This document shows, piece by piece, positions 16,020-24,450 of a DNA stretch of 64,000 bases. This DNA is from UBA1672 sp050633285. Lineage in GTDB: Bacteria; Pseudomonadota; Alphaproteobacteria; Micavibrionales; Micavibrionaceae. A program made the position numbers and the translations under genes. The notes under the pieces are model-generated. The model did not search any database and had not been told where the DNA came from. It saw nothing but the letters and a program-made list of their open reading frames with translations. The stretch's first letter is position 1; each line of letters starts with the position of its first letter. The stretch spans positions 496,001-560,000 of the forward strand of contig JBOEGG010000005.1 in assembly GCA_050633285.1 (NCBI GenBank), given 5' to 3'.

Positions 16020-17447
16020 TCATTTAGCAAACGAAATCGGAATTTTTTCTTGTAATACATCATCTTTATTTAAAACCGCGCTGTGAGTGCTATATCCTAA
16101 AGGATTGATGATCGCGCTAATTCCTGTATTTGCGCTCCTAAGGATAGGTATTCCTGTCTCAATAGATCGGAATTGTGTTTGTACTAAATGCTGTCTCGGG
16201 CCGGCGCTGTCTCCGTACCACGCATCATTCGTTACATTAATAAAAAAATCTATATTAGTTGTGGGTATTTCTTCGGGGAATATAATTTCATAACATATCA
16301 AGGGGAGTGCCGTTATGCCTGTTGTTAAGGATATAGCTTGTGGGCCGTTGCCTTCTTTAAAGCCGGAGAAGCCGACTATGGGGGCGATATTGATTATATC
16401 TTCGAGGGGCATGTATTCGCCGAAAGGTACGAGGTGGGATTTATCGTAGGTGTTGGTTATTTCCCCCTCATTATTATATAGGATAACACTGTTTTGGAAT
16501 TCAGTCAGTGTGTCGTTATAGCGTAGCGCGCCAGTAATGAGGGTTGCGTTTCCGGGGTAGTTTTGTAGTAGTTTGGCAATCATGCTACTAACCCAGGGGC
16601 TGTTTATAAGGTCTTGGCTGATGGCTGTTTCAGGCCATATTATATAATAGGCGTTATTTGGTGACTGGTTGGAATGGTTTTCTTTGTATTTTGAGAGCTC
16701 TATTAGTTTTAGGAAATTTTTTGTTCTGTTCTCTCTTTTCCATTTTTCAGATTGTTTTATGTTTGGCTGAACAATAACTGCAATTTTATCGTCATGAAAT
16801 GTTGGTTTGTATGTGTTTATTCGGTTATGTCCGTAAAGATACGAGCCAGCAAAAGTCGCGATGGTTAATAATGCTATTAATGTTCTTATATATAGGTGTT
16901 CCTTTGAAACAATCAGGTAACCCCAAATGCTTGCCCATAGAATAGTCAGAAATGTTAGAAGGTATATATTGTAGAGTGAGGCAGCTTGTGCGATTGGCAT
17001 AACGGATATCCATGTATATCCGTATAAGTTCCATGGGAATCCGGTAAATAAATGCCCCCGAGCATATTCGGTTATAAAAATGAGGCATATGAATACTATA
17101 AAGGAGAGTGCTGTTCTTTGTTCGGCACAGATGCATTTGTAGAGATAACATGTGATCGCGGTGAATAGTGATAGGATAAGGGGGAGGCCGGCGACCGCAA
17201 ATGGCCATACCCACCAATATGGGTTATCTTCGATTAGTAGTGCATTTCCAATCCATGAAAGGCTAAACATGAAATAGCCAAAGGAGAATGCAAAGCCTGC
17301 TATTGAGGCTGCTTTTCGTGATGTTTTTGTTGTTAGCAGTATATATAGGCCACTTAGCCCAATAAATAAAGCGGGGGGAAAGCTATGAGGTGCCATGGAT
17401 AACGATGAAATGGCACCAAGGGAGAGGGCGATAATAATATGTTTCAT
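16020..17447 (-). CDS. lnt: Apolipoprotein N-acyltransferase
   Basis: Lnt adds the third acyl chain to lipoproteins in the inner membrane. The N-terminal half has about six hydrophobic helices; the C-terminal half is a periplasmic nitrilase-like domain with WPETA (catalytic Glu), the Lys region and PLICYEIIFPE (catalytic Cys). I place the start at ATG 17447 (MKHIIIALSLG), giving 475 aa, because the upstream extension would run into corC and is not membrane-like. It follows corC by 55 bases in the conserved order. Confidence 0.95.
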   Translation of the reverse strand: MKHIIIALSLGAISSLSMAPHSFPPALFIGLSGLYILLTTKTSRKAASIAGFAFSFGYFMFSLSWIGNALLIEDNPYWWVWPFAVAGLPLILSLFTAITCYLYKCICAEQRTALSFIVFICLIFITEYARGHLFTGFPWNLYGYTWISVMPIAQAASLYNIYLLTFLTILWASIWGYLIVSKEHLYIRTLIALLTIATFAGSYLYGHNRINTYKPTFHDDKIAVIVQPNIKQSEKWKRENRTKNFLKLIELSKYKENHSNQSPNNAYYIIWPETAISQDLINSPWVSSMIAKLLQNYPGNATLITGALRYNDTLTEFQNSVILYNNEGEITNTYDKSHLVPFGEYMPLEDIINIAPIVGFSGFKEGNGPQAISLTTGITALPLICYEIIFPEEIPTTNIDFFINVTNDAWYGDSAGPRQHLVQTQFRSIETGIPILRSANTGISAIINPLGYSTHSAVLNKDDVLQEKIPISFAK

Positions 17448-17502
17448 ATTGATCTTTTTGCAGATTGTCTGTGAAAGGTCAATTTGAGAATTGGTTTGAT
17501 TT

Positions 17503-18441
17503 CTAAATTGATTCCGGGATGTTGCGAATACGTACGCGGTTAACACGGCGTGGGTCGGCATCTGTAATCTCGAAAATGACCCCTGAGCTATGGGTTAGGA
17601 CTTCGCCTCTGGCGGGGACACGACCGGATATTGTAAAGACAAGTCCGCCAAGTGTATCGTTCTCATCACGCTCTTCACCTGTTAGAATTTGGCCAAACAT
17701 TTCCTCAAACTCTTCTAAATCATAACGCGCATCGGCAATGTAGGTGCCGTCTATTTGCTGTTTGATCTCAGGTTGTTCATCCGGGTCGTACTCATCGTCG
17801 ATTTCACCAACGATTGCTTCTATTACATCACCGATCGTTATTAGGCCGTCAATCCCTCCATACTCATCAACGACAAGTACCATGTGTTTTCTGCTCATAC
17901 GCATTTGAAGGAGTAAGTCCAAAACGTGGAGGGATGGGGATATAATTGGTACATTGCGAATAAGTTCGTTAATCTTGAGCTCTTCGCCTTTGGTTAATGT
18001 TGAAAGTATATCTTTAATATGGATTGTGCCGATAACGTCGTCCAATGTCTCCTTGTAGACGGGGATGCGACTGAATTGTTTTTGGGAGAGCATGTCAAAA
18101 AGCTCATCCTTTGTTGTCTCATGACTAATCGCGGTGATATCGACGCGCGGAATCATGACATCTGCGGCGGTCATATCGCGCAGTTCTAAAACGTTGGAGA
18201 GAAGTGTTTTTTCATGCTCAGATATTGATGGAGAGGTTTCTTCTGATGCATCATCTATATATTCTTCAATTGTTTCGCGTAATGTCGGGTCTGACTTGGG
18301 TTTGAATACCCGTTTAATTAAAGAGAATATGCTGTTTTTTTGCTCTGGCAGAGCTTGTGTGGAAATAACATCACCCTGTTGTATTACAGGGGATGTGGTT
18401 CTACTTGGAGGCTCTTCTTTTTCTTCTGTCTTCATAAGCAT
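17503..18441 (-). CDS. corC: CorC/YbeX-type CBS-domain protein
   Basis: Cytosolic CBS-pair protein of the CorC (TlyC/hemolysin-like) family, linked to magnesium/cobalt efflux and, through conserved neighbourhood, to ribosome metabolism. Its 312 residues contain an acidic-polar N-terminal segment, a first CBS domain starting at DVMIPRVDITAIS, a second at VPIISPSLHVLDLL, and a C-terminal CorC_HlyC transporter-associated domain (IDGTYIADARYDLEEFEEMF). No membrane helix. AGGA lies 7 bases before the ATG. Confidence 0.92.
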   Translation of the reverse strand: MLMKTEEKEEPPSRTTSPVIQQGDVISTQALPEQKNSIFSLIKRVFKPKSDPTLRETIEEYIDDASEETSPSISEHEKTLLSNVLELRDMTAADVMIPRVDITAISHETTKDELFDMLSQKQFSRIPVYKETLDDVIGTIHIKDILSTLTKGEELKINELIRNVPIISPSLHVLDLLLQMRMSRKHMVLVVDEYGGIDGLITIGDVIEAIVGEIDDEYDPDEQPEIKQQIDGTYIADARYDLEEFEEMFGQILTGEERDENDTLGGLVFTISGRVPARGEVLTHSSGVIFEITDADPRRVNRVRIRNIPESI

Positions 18442-18466
18442 ATCTGTATCCTATTGTGCCATAAAA

Positions 18467-18955
18467 TTATGCACATTCATATGGGTTTTTTATATTCAAA
18501 TCCTGAAGTATTTCGATTTCAAGGCTTTCCATTTCTTGTGCTTGTTCATCTGTTTGGTGATCGAAATGTAGTAAGTGTAAGCACCCATGGATAAGCATGT
18601 GTGTGTAGTGATTTTTGAATGTTTTGTTTTGCTGTGATGCTTCGTTTTCTATTGTTTCATATGCGGCGATAATATCCCCTAAACTTACAAAGGGTATATT
18701 ATTATTGATTGCGTCGCTTTCTGTTTGTGGGAAAGATAGAACGTTTGTTGGTTTATCTTTGTCGCGATAGTTTTTATTTAGATTTTGTACGAAGTCGTTA
18801 TCGGCCAGAACGATGCTAATATCAAGAGTTTTTGCATCCCATTCAAAGCCGTTTAAGACTTTTTGTACGATATTTTGTGTGAACGTCTCTATATCAGGAA
18901 TTTGTGAATTCCAACGTTTGTCATTTATGGTGATATCAATTTCAAAGGGGGGCAT
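18467..18955 (-). CDS. ybeY: Endoribonuclease / rRNA maturation factor YbeY
   Basis: YbeY is a zinc metalloendoribonuclease of 16S 3'-end maturation and 70S quality control. The zinc motif HGCLHLLHFDH and the preceding NVLSFPQ and LGDIIAAYETI segments identify it; 162 residues is normal. It lies between phoH and corC, the conserved bacterial cluster. Confidence 0.95.
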   Translation of the reverse strand: MPPFEIDITINDKRWNSQIPDIETFTQNIVQKVLNGFEWDAKTLDISIVLADNDFVQNLNKNYRDKDKPTNVLSFPQTESDAINNNIPFVSLGDIIAAYETIENEASQQNKTFKNHYTHMLIHGCLHLLHFDHQTDEQAQEMESLEIEILQDLNIKNPYECA

Positions 18956-18966
18956 GGTTGTATTTA

Positions 18967-19935
18967 TTACTTATTACTGCGTTCATAGGCTTGAATGATT
19001 TTTCGAACAAGGCTGTGGCGAATTACATCAGTATCTTCGAATGTGACAAAGCCGACTTCTTTTACATTACCAAGAATATCAATTGCTTCGCTTAGGCCTG
19101 ATTTTACGCTTTTAGGTAAGTCGCTTTGTGTCGCATCGCCTGTGATGACCATACGTGATGATTCCCCCATACGTGTTAAAAACATTTTCATTTGTGAGCA
19201 TGTTGCGTTTTGTGCTTCATCCAATATGACATATGAGTGTGCAAGGGTACGGCCACGCATGAAGGCGAGGGGAGCTATTTCTATTTCGCCGACTTCCATC
19301 TTTTTCAGTAGAAAATCCCAAGGCAGCATATCTTGTAATGCGTCATAGATGGGGCGTACATAGGGGTCTATTTTTTCTTTCATATCACCAGGTAGAAAAC
19401 CTAGATTTTCACCAGCCTCAACGGCGGGGCGACAAAATACAAGCCGTTCGACTTCGCCGCGTAAATACATATCAACGCCAGCCGCGACGGAGAGGTACGT
19501 TTTTCCTGTTCCTGCCGGGCCAAGGCCAAAGACCATATCTTGTGATTTAATCAATTCCAAATAGCGCGCTTGATTAGGAGATCGAGGGGCTATTGTTTTG
19601 TTTTTCGTCTTAATAACAATTGATTTGTCGGCTTCTTTCTTTTTCTTGGGTGCGCCTTTGGATGAACCGTTTTCTAAAAATCGTAATTCTGCATCTATAT
19701 CCGCATGGGTGATGTTTTGCAGCTCTCCGTCTTGCAGTCGTGTATATAAGGACTGGAGAGATATTTCTGCTTTTTTTATCGCTGCTTTTTCGCCACTGAT
19801 GCGCAGTAGATTCCCACGATCAGATATGTGGACACCTAGCTTTTTTTCTAAATAGGATAAGTGATCGTTATATTCACCGAATAGAAACGGAACAAGGTCA
19901 TTGTTCGTGAACTCTAAAACCAAATCTTTAGACAA
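18967..19935 (-). CDS. phoH: PhoH-family ATPase
   Basis: PhoH is a RecA-fold ATPase of likely RNA-related function, consistently linked to ybeY. The 322 residues show a small N-terminal domain (about 1-95), then the ATPase with Walker A GPAGTGKTY, Walker B VILDEAQNAT and ITGDATQSDLP. It ends 12 bases before ybeY. Confidence 0.94.
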   Translation of the reverse strand: MSKDLVLEFTNNDLVPFLFGEYNDHLSYLEKKLGVHISDRGNLLRISGEKAAIKKAEISLQSLYTRLQDGELQNITHADIDAELRFLENGSSKGAPKKKKEADKSIVIKTKNKTIAPRSPNQARYLELIKSQDMVFGLGPAGTGKTYLSVAAGVDMYLRGEVERLVFCRPAVEAGENLGFLPGDMKEKIDPYVRPIYDALQDMLPWDFLLKKMEVGEIEIAPLAFMRGRTLAHSYVILDEAQNATCSQMKMFLTRMGESSRMVITGDATQSDLPKSVKSGLSEAIDILGNVKEVGFVTFEDTDVIRHSLVRKIIQAYERSNK

Positions 19936-20028
19936 ATTATTTCCTTTAATTTCCTCTATAGCCTTTATTTTACCTCATAACTACCTCCTGAGTATAGGGA
20001 TTTCCAAAGAAAATGAGCAAAATTATTT

Positions 20029-20595
20029 TTAGGCCACATAATCCATATCGGGGTAGTCCGGTGTATTATCAAGGTTATCGAGATTGGTAATATCGCGTTC
20101 TATCTCTCCTTTTGAATGGCGTACAGCCTTTTTGTCGTCTTTAGATTCTTTGTTGAACGGCTTCATTGCGCCATCTTGTGCCAGTTGGTGTGCGGTCTTC
20201 ATGTGTGGGTGGTCATCTTCATGTGTATAGAAAGCGGTAACTTCTTCGTGTTTTTGTGTCGCGCGCTCCAGTTTCTCCCATGATTTTCTGAGGGGTTTGT
20301 TTTTTCGTGATTTTTTTATTTTATCGTAAAATTTATTAGTTGCGATGGCTTCACATACTGCGGCGCTATCGCTGTGGATCGTAACTTTAGAGTTTTTTCT
20401 GATGTGCTCTAATGCGTCTGCTGCCGCGTAGACTTCGGCTGCTGTGGAGCATGCTTTTGCAAATGGTAGTCTTTTGCTTTTCTCTGAAGGTTGTTTATCT
20501 TTATGGTTGGTTTTAACCCAACCGATGCCATAGCGGTTTGTATCCGTCATAGCACTGCCATCCACGTAAACGTGGAAGTCATTCTTTTTGCTCAT
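20029..20595 (-). CDS. RNase H-like domain protein
   Basis: The product (188 aa) has an RNase HI-like arrangement of acidic residues: YVDGSAMTD near residue 10-17, then TAAEVYAAADALEHI with a conserved Glu near 54, then TIHSDSAAVCEAI with an Asp near 75. It is followed by a His/Asp-rich segment (HEDDHPHM) that could supply the last metal ligand, and a charged tail. This suggests a nuclease acting on RNA-DNA hybrids or a degenerate binding version. I do not assign it as rnhA because the C-terminal part is atypical. It lies between miaB/toxin and phoH, where most relatives have nothing. Confidence 0.65.
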   Translation of the reverse strand: MSKKNDFHVYVDGSAMTDTNRYGIGWVKTNHKDKQPSEKSKRLPFAKACSTAAEVYAAADALEHIRKNSKVTIHSDSAAVCEAIATNKFYDKIKKSRKNKPLRKSWEKLERATQKHEEVTAFYTHEDDHPHMKTAHQLAQDGAMKPFNKESKDDKKAVRHSKGEIERDITNLDNLDNTPDYPDMDYVA

Positions 20596-20618
20596 TTTCG
20601 TTCTCCGTTTTTTATATG

Positions 20619-20658
20619 GCGTAAGAACTAAAATTTCTAAACCGTTTAATTCTTACGC
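20619..20658. repeat. 9-bp inverted repeat at the end of the miaB remnant
   Basis: GCGTAAGAA (20619-20627) and TTCTTACGC (20650-20658) are perfect arms around 22 bases. The second arm overlaps the stop codon of the miaB-tail remnant. No T run follows on either strand, so it is not a clear terminator. Confidence 0.6.
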
Positions 20659-20708
20659 GATTTCATCATTGTAAATTATGATGTCACCTGTCAAGAAATT
20701 GTCATAAG
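20653..20708 (-). pseudogene. Remnant of a second miaB 3' end
   Basis: Read leftward, this stretch encodes YDNFLTGDIIIYNDEIA and a stop. The intact MiaB ends YDNSLTGDIEIYDDEAA and a stop, so 13 of 17 residues and the stop position agree, and the DNA is about 80% identical. It starts 9 bases after the zeta-like gene stop and has no upstream coding part, so it is a displaced or decayed copy of the miaB end. Confidence 0.8.
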
Positions 20709-20717
20709 GTTTTATTG

Positions 20718-21407
20718 CTATAGTGAATGTGTTTGGGAGTGGGGGGCGTTATGATGCTTTATAAAGTCGATTATTTCCGCCGTATATGATTCTGCGGGGT
20801 ATTGTGTTGTTGGTTGAGGTTGGCTGTTGAAAGAGAATTTTTGTCCGTCTTTTTTGGCAATAAGCTGAAATATGTCTTCTGAATTATCATATATGTAGGC
20901 AAAGTCACAATTCTCTAAGAGGTTCTTTGCGCCGAGTACGGAACAGTCCCAATTCGATTGTAAATCAATAAGCCCTGTGCCATGCCCGCCTTGAGATACT
21001 CTGTCTTCAACGCGTTTTTCGGATTGTTCTAATGACGATAGGCCGATAAGGATAGCACCAAGTTTCCAGCCTTGTCGATGGAGGTTGGTGTATGATGTTG
21101 CCTGTGTACCAAGGCCACCATTGCTATATACGCTTTCTACTACGAAGCTATTACCGTTGGATATGCACTGATCCATGGTTTGCGCCTTCATGGTTGCGGC
21201 TTTTTGATAGAGTTCATCAGCGGTAAGGTGTTCTGTGCTTGTCTGCGCTATTTTTGTGGCATAATCGTCGAGATTTATTTGCTCTATATTACCCATGCCG
21301 CTTAGATGAGGCATGATGTTCTTTCGGAAAGTGCTTTTTCCTGCGCCATTTGGCCCCATTAACATCCAAGCCCATTTGTCGCTCATGCCTATTGCTCTTT
21401 CATTCAC
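20718..21407 (-). CDS. Zeta-toxin-like P-loop kinase
   Basis: The protein (229 aa) starts with the Walker A motif MLMGPNGAGKST and then shows the zeta-toxin/COG4185 pattern: INLDDYATKIA (acidic catalytic region), a helical segment, FVVESVYSNGG, ILIGLSSLEQSEKRVEDRVSQGGH with two arginines, and a C-terminal YIYDNSED. Zeta toxins phosphorylate UDP-N-acetylglucosamine; many chromosomal relatives are uncharacterised. No epsilon-type antitoxin is adjacent. The start could be ATG 21386 (MSDKWAW). It begins 8 bases after miaB and ends next to a second miaB tail, which suggests acquisition at the miaB 3' end. Confidence 0.75.
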   Translation of the reverse strand: MNERAIGMSDKWAWMLMGPNGAGKSTFRKNIMPHLSGMGNIEQINLDDYATKIAQTSTEHLTADELYQKAATMKAQTMDQCISNGNSFVVESVYSNGGLGTQATSYTNLHRQGWKLGAILIGLSSLEQSEKRVEDRVSQGGHGTGLIDLQSNWDCSVLGAKNLLENCDFAYIYDNSEDIFQLIAKKDGQKFSFNSQPQPTTQYPAESYTAEIIDFIKHHNAPHSQTHSL

Positions 21408-21414
21408 ATCTCAA

Positions 21415-22773
21415 TTATGCAGCTTCATCATCGTAAATTTCGATATCACCTGTCAAAGAGTTGTCATAGGCTTCTGTAATCTTCACGTTTACGATGTTGC
21501 CGATTAGGCGTTCGTTCCCCTTAACATAAACAGATTGGAAGAAGGGGCTGCGGCCTGAGAGTTGCCCTTCTTTTTTACCCTTGCGATCAAATAGAATAGG
21601 CAATGTTTTGGCTTCACATGTTTTGTTGAAGGCGGCTTGTTGTTCATTGATAAGTGCTTGGAAACGCTTTAGGCGTTCTGATGCAATATGTGGTGGGACG
21701 AGCCCCTGCATATTTGCAGCAGGTGTTCCGGGACGGGCGCTATATGTGAACGAATAACAAGAAGCGTAGCCGATATCTCTTGCCAGTTGCATACTATCTT
21801 CGAAATCTTGTTCCGTTTCACCGGGGAAGCCAATGATGTAGTCAGATGAGAATGCAAGATCAGGACGACTTTTACGTAAACGTGCAACGACGTCTCTATA
21901 TAGATCGGCATCATGTTTACGGTTCATGGCTTTTAAAATTTTATCAGAGCCACTTTGTACAGGGAGGTGTAGGAAGGGCATAAGTTTTTGTATTTCACCA
22001 TGCGCAGTAATTAAGTCATCATCCATATCGCGTGGGTGAGATGTGGTATAGCGAATACGCTCTAACCCATCAATTTCACCAATTTTGCGGATAAGGTCGG
22101 CCAGTCCCCATGTCGAGCCATCAGGCCCTGTGCCGTGGAATGCGTTTACATTTTGACCAAGTAGAGTAATTTCCAGTGCGCCTAAATCAACAAGGCGACG
22201 CGCTTCGTCAACGACTTCTTGCGCGGTTCGTGAATATTCACCGCCGCGTGTATATGGAACAACACAGAAGGTGCAAAACTTATCACAGCCCTCTTGAATT
22301 GATAGGAATGCCGCAGAGCCCTCTATCGTGTGTTCATCAGGGAGGTGATCGAATTTTGAAACAGTTGGAAAATCTGTATTAATAACGCGCTGATCACCGC
22401 TGGCTTTTAAAACCATTTCAGGGAGTTCATGATATGTTTGTGGCCCGAAAACCATGTCAACATATGGTGCGCGTTCTAAAATGAAATCACCTTCGGCTTG
22501 CGCAACGCAACCTGCAACGGCGATCAGAACTTTTTGACCGCTTAATTCTTTTTGCTCTTTATAAGGGCGCATTCTTCCAAGTTCGGAAAATACTTTATCC
22601 GTTGCTTTTTCGCGAATGTGACATGTATTGAGAATCATCATGTCTGCGTCTTCGGGTGTTTGGGTTTGTACATACCCTAAACCGGAGAGGATGTCTGTCA
22701 TACGGTTACTGTCGTAGACATTCATCTGACAGCCCCATGTTTTAATAAAGAGTTTCTTGTGTGCCTGTGCCAT
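21415..22773 (-). CDS. miaB: tRNA-2-methylthio-N6-isopentenyladenosine synthase
   Basis: MiaB is the radical-SAM methylthiotransferase acting on i6A37 of tRNAs reading UNN codons. The N-terminal cluster cysteines are C15 (KTWGCQMN), C51 and C89; the radical-SAM motif is CDKFCTFC; a C-terminal TRAM domain follows. Length 452 aa is normal. It heads the leftward block. Its last 17 codons are duplicated, in divergent form, about 700 bases downstream. Confidence 0.97.
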   Translation of the reverse strand: MAQAHKKLFIKTWGCQMNVYDSNRMTDILSGLGYVQTQTPEDADMMILNTCHIREKATDKVFSELGRMRPYKEQKELSGQKVLIAVAGCVAQAEGDFILERAPYVDMVFGPQTYHELPEMVLKASGDQRVINTDFPTVSKFDHLPDEHTIEGSAAFLSIQEGCDKFCTFCVVPYTRGGEYSRTAQEVVDEARRLVDLGALEITLLGQNVNAFHGTGPDGSTWGLADLIRKIGEIDGLERIRYTTSHPRDMDDDLITAHGEIQKLMPFLHLPVQSGSDKILKAMNRKHDADLYRDVVARLRKSRPDLAFSSDYIIGFPGETEQDFEDSMQLARDIGYASCYSFTYSARPGTPAANMQGLVPPHIASERLKRFQALINEQQAAFNKTCEAKTLPILFDRKGKKEGQLSGRSPFFQSVYVKGNERLIGNIVNVKITEAYDNSLTGDIEIYDDEAA

Positions 22774-22889
22774 GATAGATTACAGTCTTAATGTTATTTT
22801 GTTGCGTGCAGTGACATAAACCATAAATCTTGAGAAGAAATCAAGGTTTTTAGGCTTTGTTTATCAGTTTCAAATCAGGAAAACCCTCT

Positions 22890-23828
22890 ATGACAAAAAC
22901 TATTCTTGCACTTCAACCCTTATTGCCGTTGGAAATGGAAGAGTTGGTGAGACAATATAAGGTGCTGCGTTTGTGGGAGAATAGAGACCCTGAAAAGTTT
23001 ATCATTGAACATGCGCATGAGATATCAGGTGTTTTATCTACGTATAATTCTCATGGTGTAAGTGAGCGTTTGATTGAAGCGTTGCCTAATCTTGAGATTA
23101 TTGCGCAGTTTGGTGTTGGCTATGACAATGTTGATGTGGATGCGGCAAGCCGTAGGGATATTGTTGTAACAAATACGCCGGATGTTTTAACGGATGATAC
23201 GGCGGATGTTGCGATGATGCTTTTGCTTAATGTTATGCGTCGTGCAGTTGAGGGAGATATGTTTGTTCGTGTCGGAAGATGGCAGGGGGGCGCGATGCCG
23301 CTTGGTACATCTGTTTCGGGGAAAACTGTTGGTATCGTTGGATTGGGTAAGATCGGGCAGGCTATTGCGGATCGTGCTTTGGCATTTAATACAGAGATTG
23401 TTTATCATAGTCGCGAGATGAAGGATGTCCCCTATACGTATTATGAAAGTTTGGAGGATATGGCGCGTGCGTCAGATGTTTTGGTACTTGCATGTGCGGG
23501 GGGAGAGGAAACTCATCATTTGATTAATTATAAAATTCTTAAGGCACTTGGCCCTAAAGGATTCTTGATTAATATCGCCCGCGGGAGTGTTGTTGATGAA
23601 GATGAATTGTTGATTGCTTTACGTAATAAGGCAATTGGAGGCGCGGGGTTGGATGTGTTTGCCCATGAACCGAACGTTCCACAAGAAATGATAAAGATGG
23701 ATAATGTTGTTTTATCTCCGCATGTTGGTTCTGCTACAATGGAGACGCGCGCGCTAATGGGGCAGCTTGTCATTAATAATTTAGTTGCACATTTCAGCGG
23801 GAAGCCGTTATTAACACCTGTGAATTAG
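22890..23828 (+). CDS. D-2-hydroxyacid dehydrogenase (glyoxylate/hydroxypyruvate reductase-like)
   Basis: NAD(P)-dependent reductase of 2-keto acids. The nucleotide motif is GIVGLGKIGQAIA; the catalytic Arg is in NIARGSVVDEDEL, the Glu in FAHEPNVP and the His in LSPHVGSAT. ATG 22890 is preceded by AGGA nine bases upstream, giving 312 residues; an in-frame start at 22857 would add an unlikely N-terminus. Substrate cannot be fixed from motifs, though the overall pattern resembles glyoxylate/hydroxypyruvate reductases. It is divergent from miaB. Confidence 0.9.
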   Translation: MTKTILALQPLLPLEMEELVRQYKVLRLWENRDPEKFIIEHAHEISGVLSTYNSHGVSERLIEALPNLEIIAQFGVGYDNVDVDAASRRDIVVTNTPDVLTDDTADVAMMLLLNVMRRAVEGDMFVRVGRWQGGAMPLGTSVSGKTVGIVGLGKIGQAIADRALAFNTEIVYHSREMKDVPYTYYESLEDMARASDVLVLACAGGEETHHLINYKILKALGPKGFLINIARGSVVDEDELLIALRNKAIGGAGLDVFAHEPNVPQEMIKMDNVVLSPHVGSATMETRALMGQLVINNLVAHFSGKPLLTPVN

Positions 23829-23854
23829 CTATAACTGTTTGGTAAAGACATCAT

Positions 23855-24334
23855 ATGAAGCATGTATTTGTATTTTTATCCGTATTATTATTTTTAACTC
23901 CTAATGTTTCGTGGGCGAAGGCTTGTTATTCTGATCGTGAGGCAGAAGCAGAACAAGGTATTCGTATTCATAGTGAGCTTATGGTTATTGGTTTGAATTG
24001 CGCCCATATGGCTGATGCAAATGGTAATAACCTGTATTTAGAGCATAAAAAGTTTACGGCAAAACATGGTGATCTATTTTCGACCTATGAAAATATATTG
24101 ATTGATTTTATGCGTAAGCATGGCGATGGTAATCCTGAAAAATCCATGCATGGATTGCGTACTAAATTTGCGAATAAGATATCAACTGATGTTGCGGTTA
24201 TGCGTCCGGATATATTCTGTCGTACTTACGCAGAACGTATTGAAAAAGTCTCTAAAATGGATCGTGATAGTATTCGGAAATGGGCAACGATGGATTTCCC
24301 AAATCACCCTGTTTCACGTCCTGTATGTAAGTAA
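23855..24334 (+). CDS. Secreted protein of unknown function, 159 aa
   Basis: A clear Sec signal peptide (MKHVFVFLSVLLFLTPNVSWA, probable cleavage after WAKA) is followed by about 135 residues with four cysteines (ACYSD, GLNCAHM, IFCRTY, terminal VCK). These probably form two periplasmic disulfides. It starts 26 bases after the dehydrogenase gene and is probably co-transcribed. I do not recognise the family. Confidence 0.75.
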   Translation: MKHVFVFLSVLLFLTPNVSWAKACYSDREAEAEQGIRIHSELMVIGLNCAHMADANGNNLYLEHKKFTAKHGDLFSTYENILIDFMRKHGDGNPEKSMHGLRTKFANKISTDVAVMRPDIFCRTYAERIEKVSKMDRDSIRKWATMDFPNHPVSRPVCK

Positions 24335-24450
24335 TAATACTCGTCGATTCTGGATAAGTGTTTGTTATTTTATGGGTTTACCTTCCTTAAATACGTAAAA
24401 AGTACTAAATTGCTTCTGTTTTAATATTTATAGACAGCAGGCATATTCTT

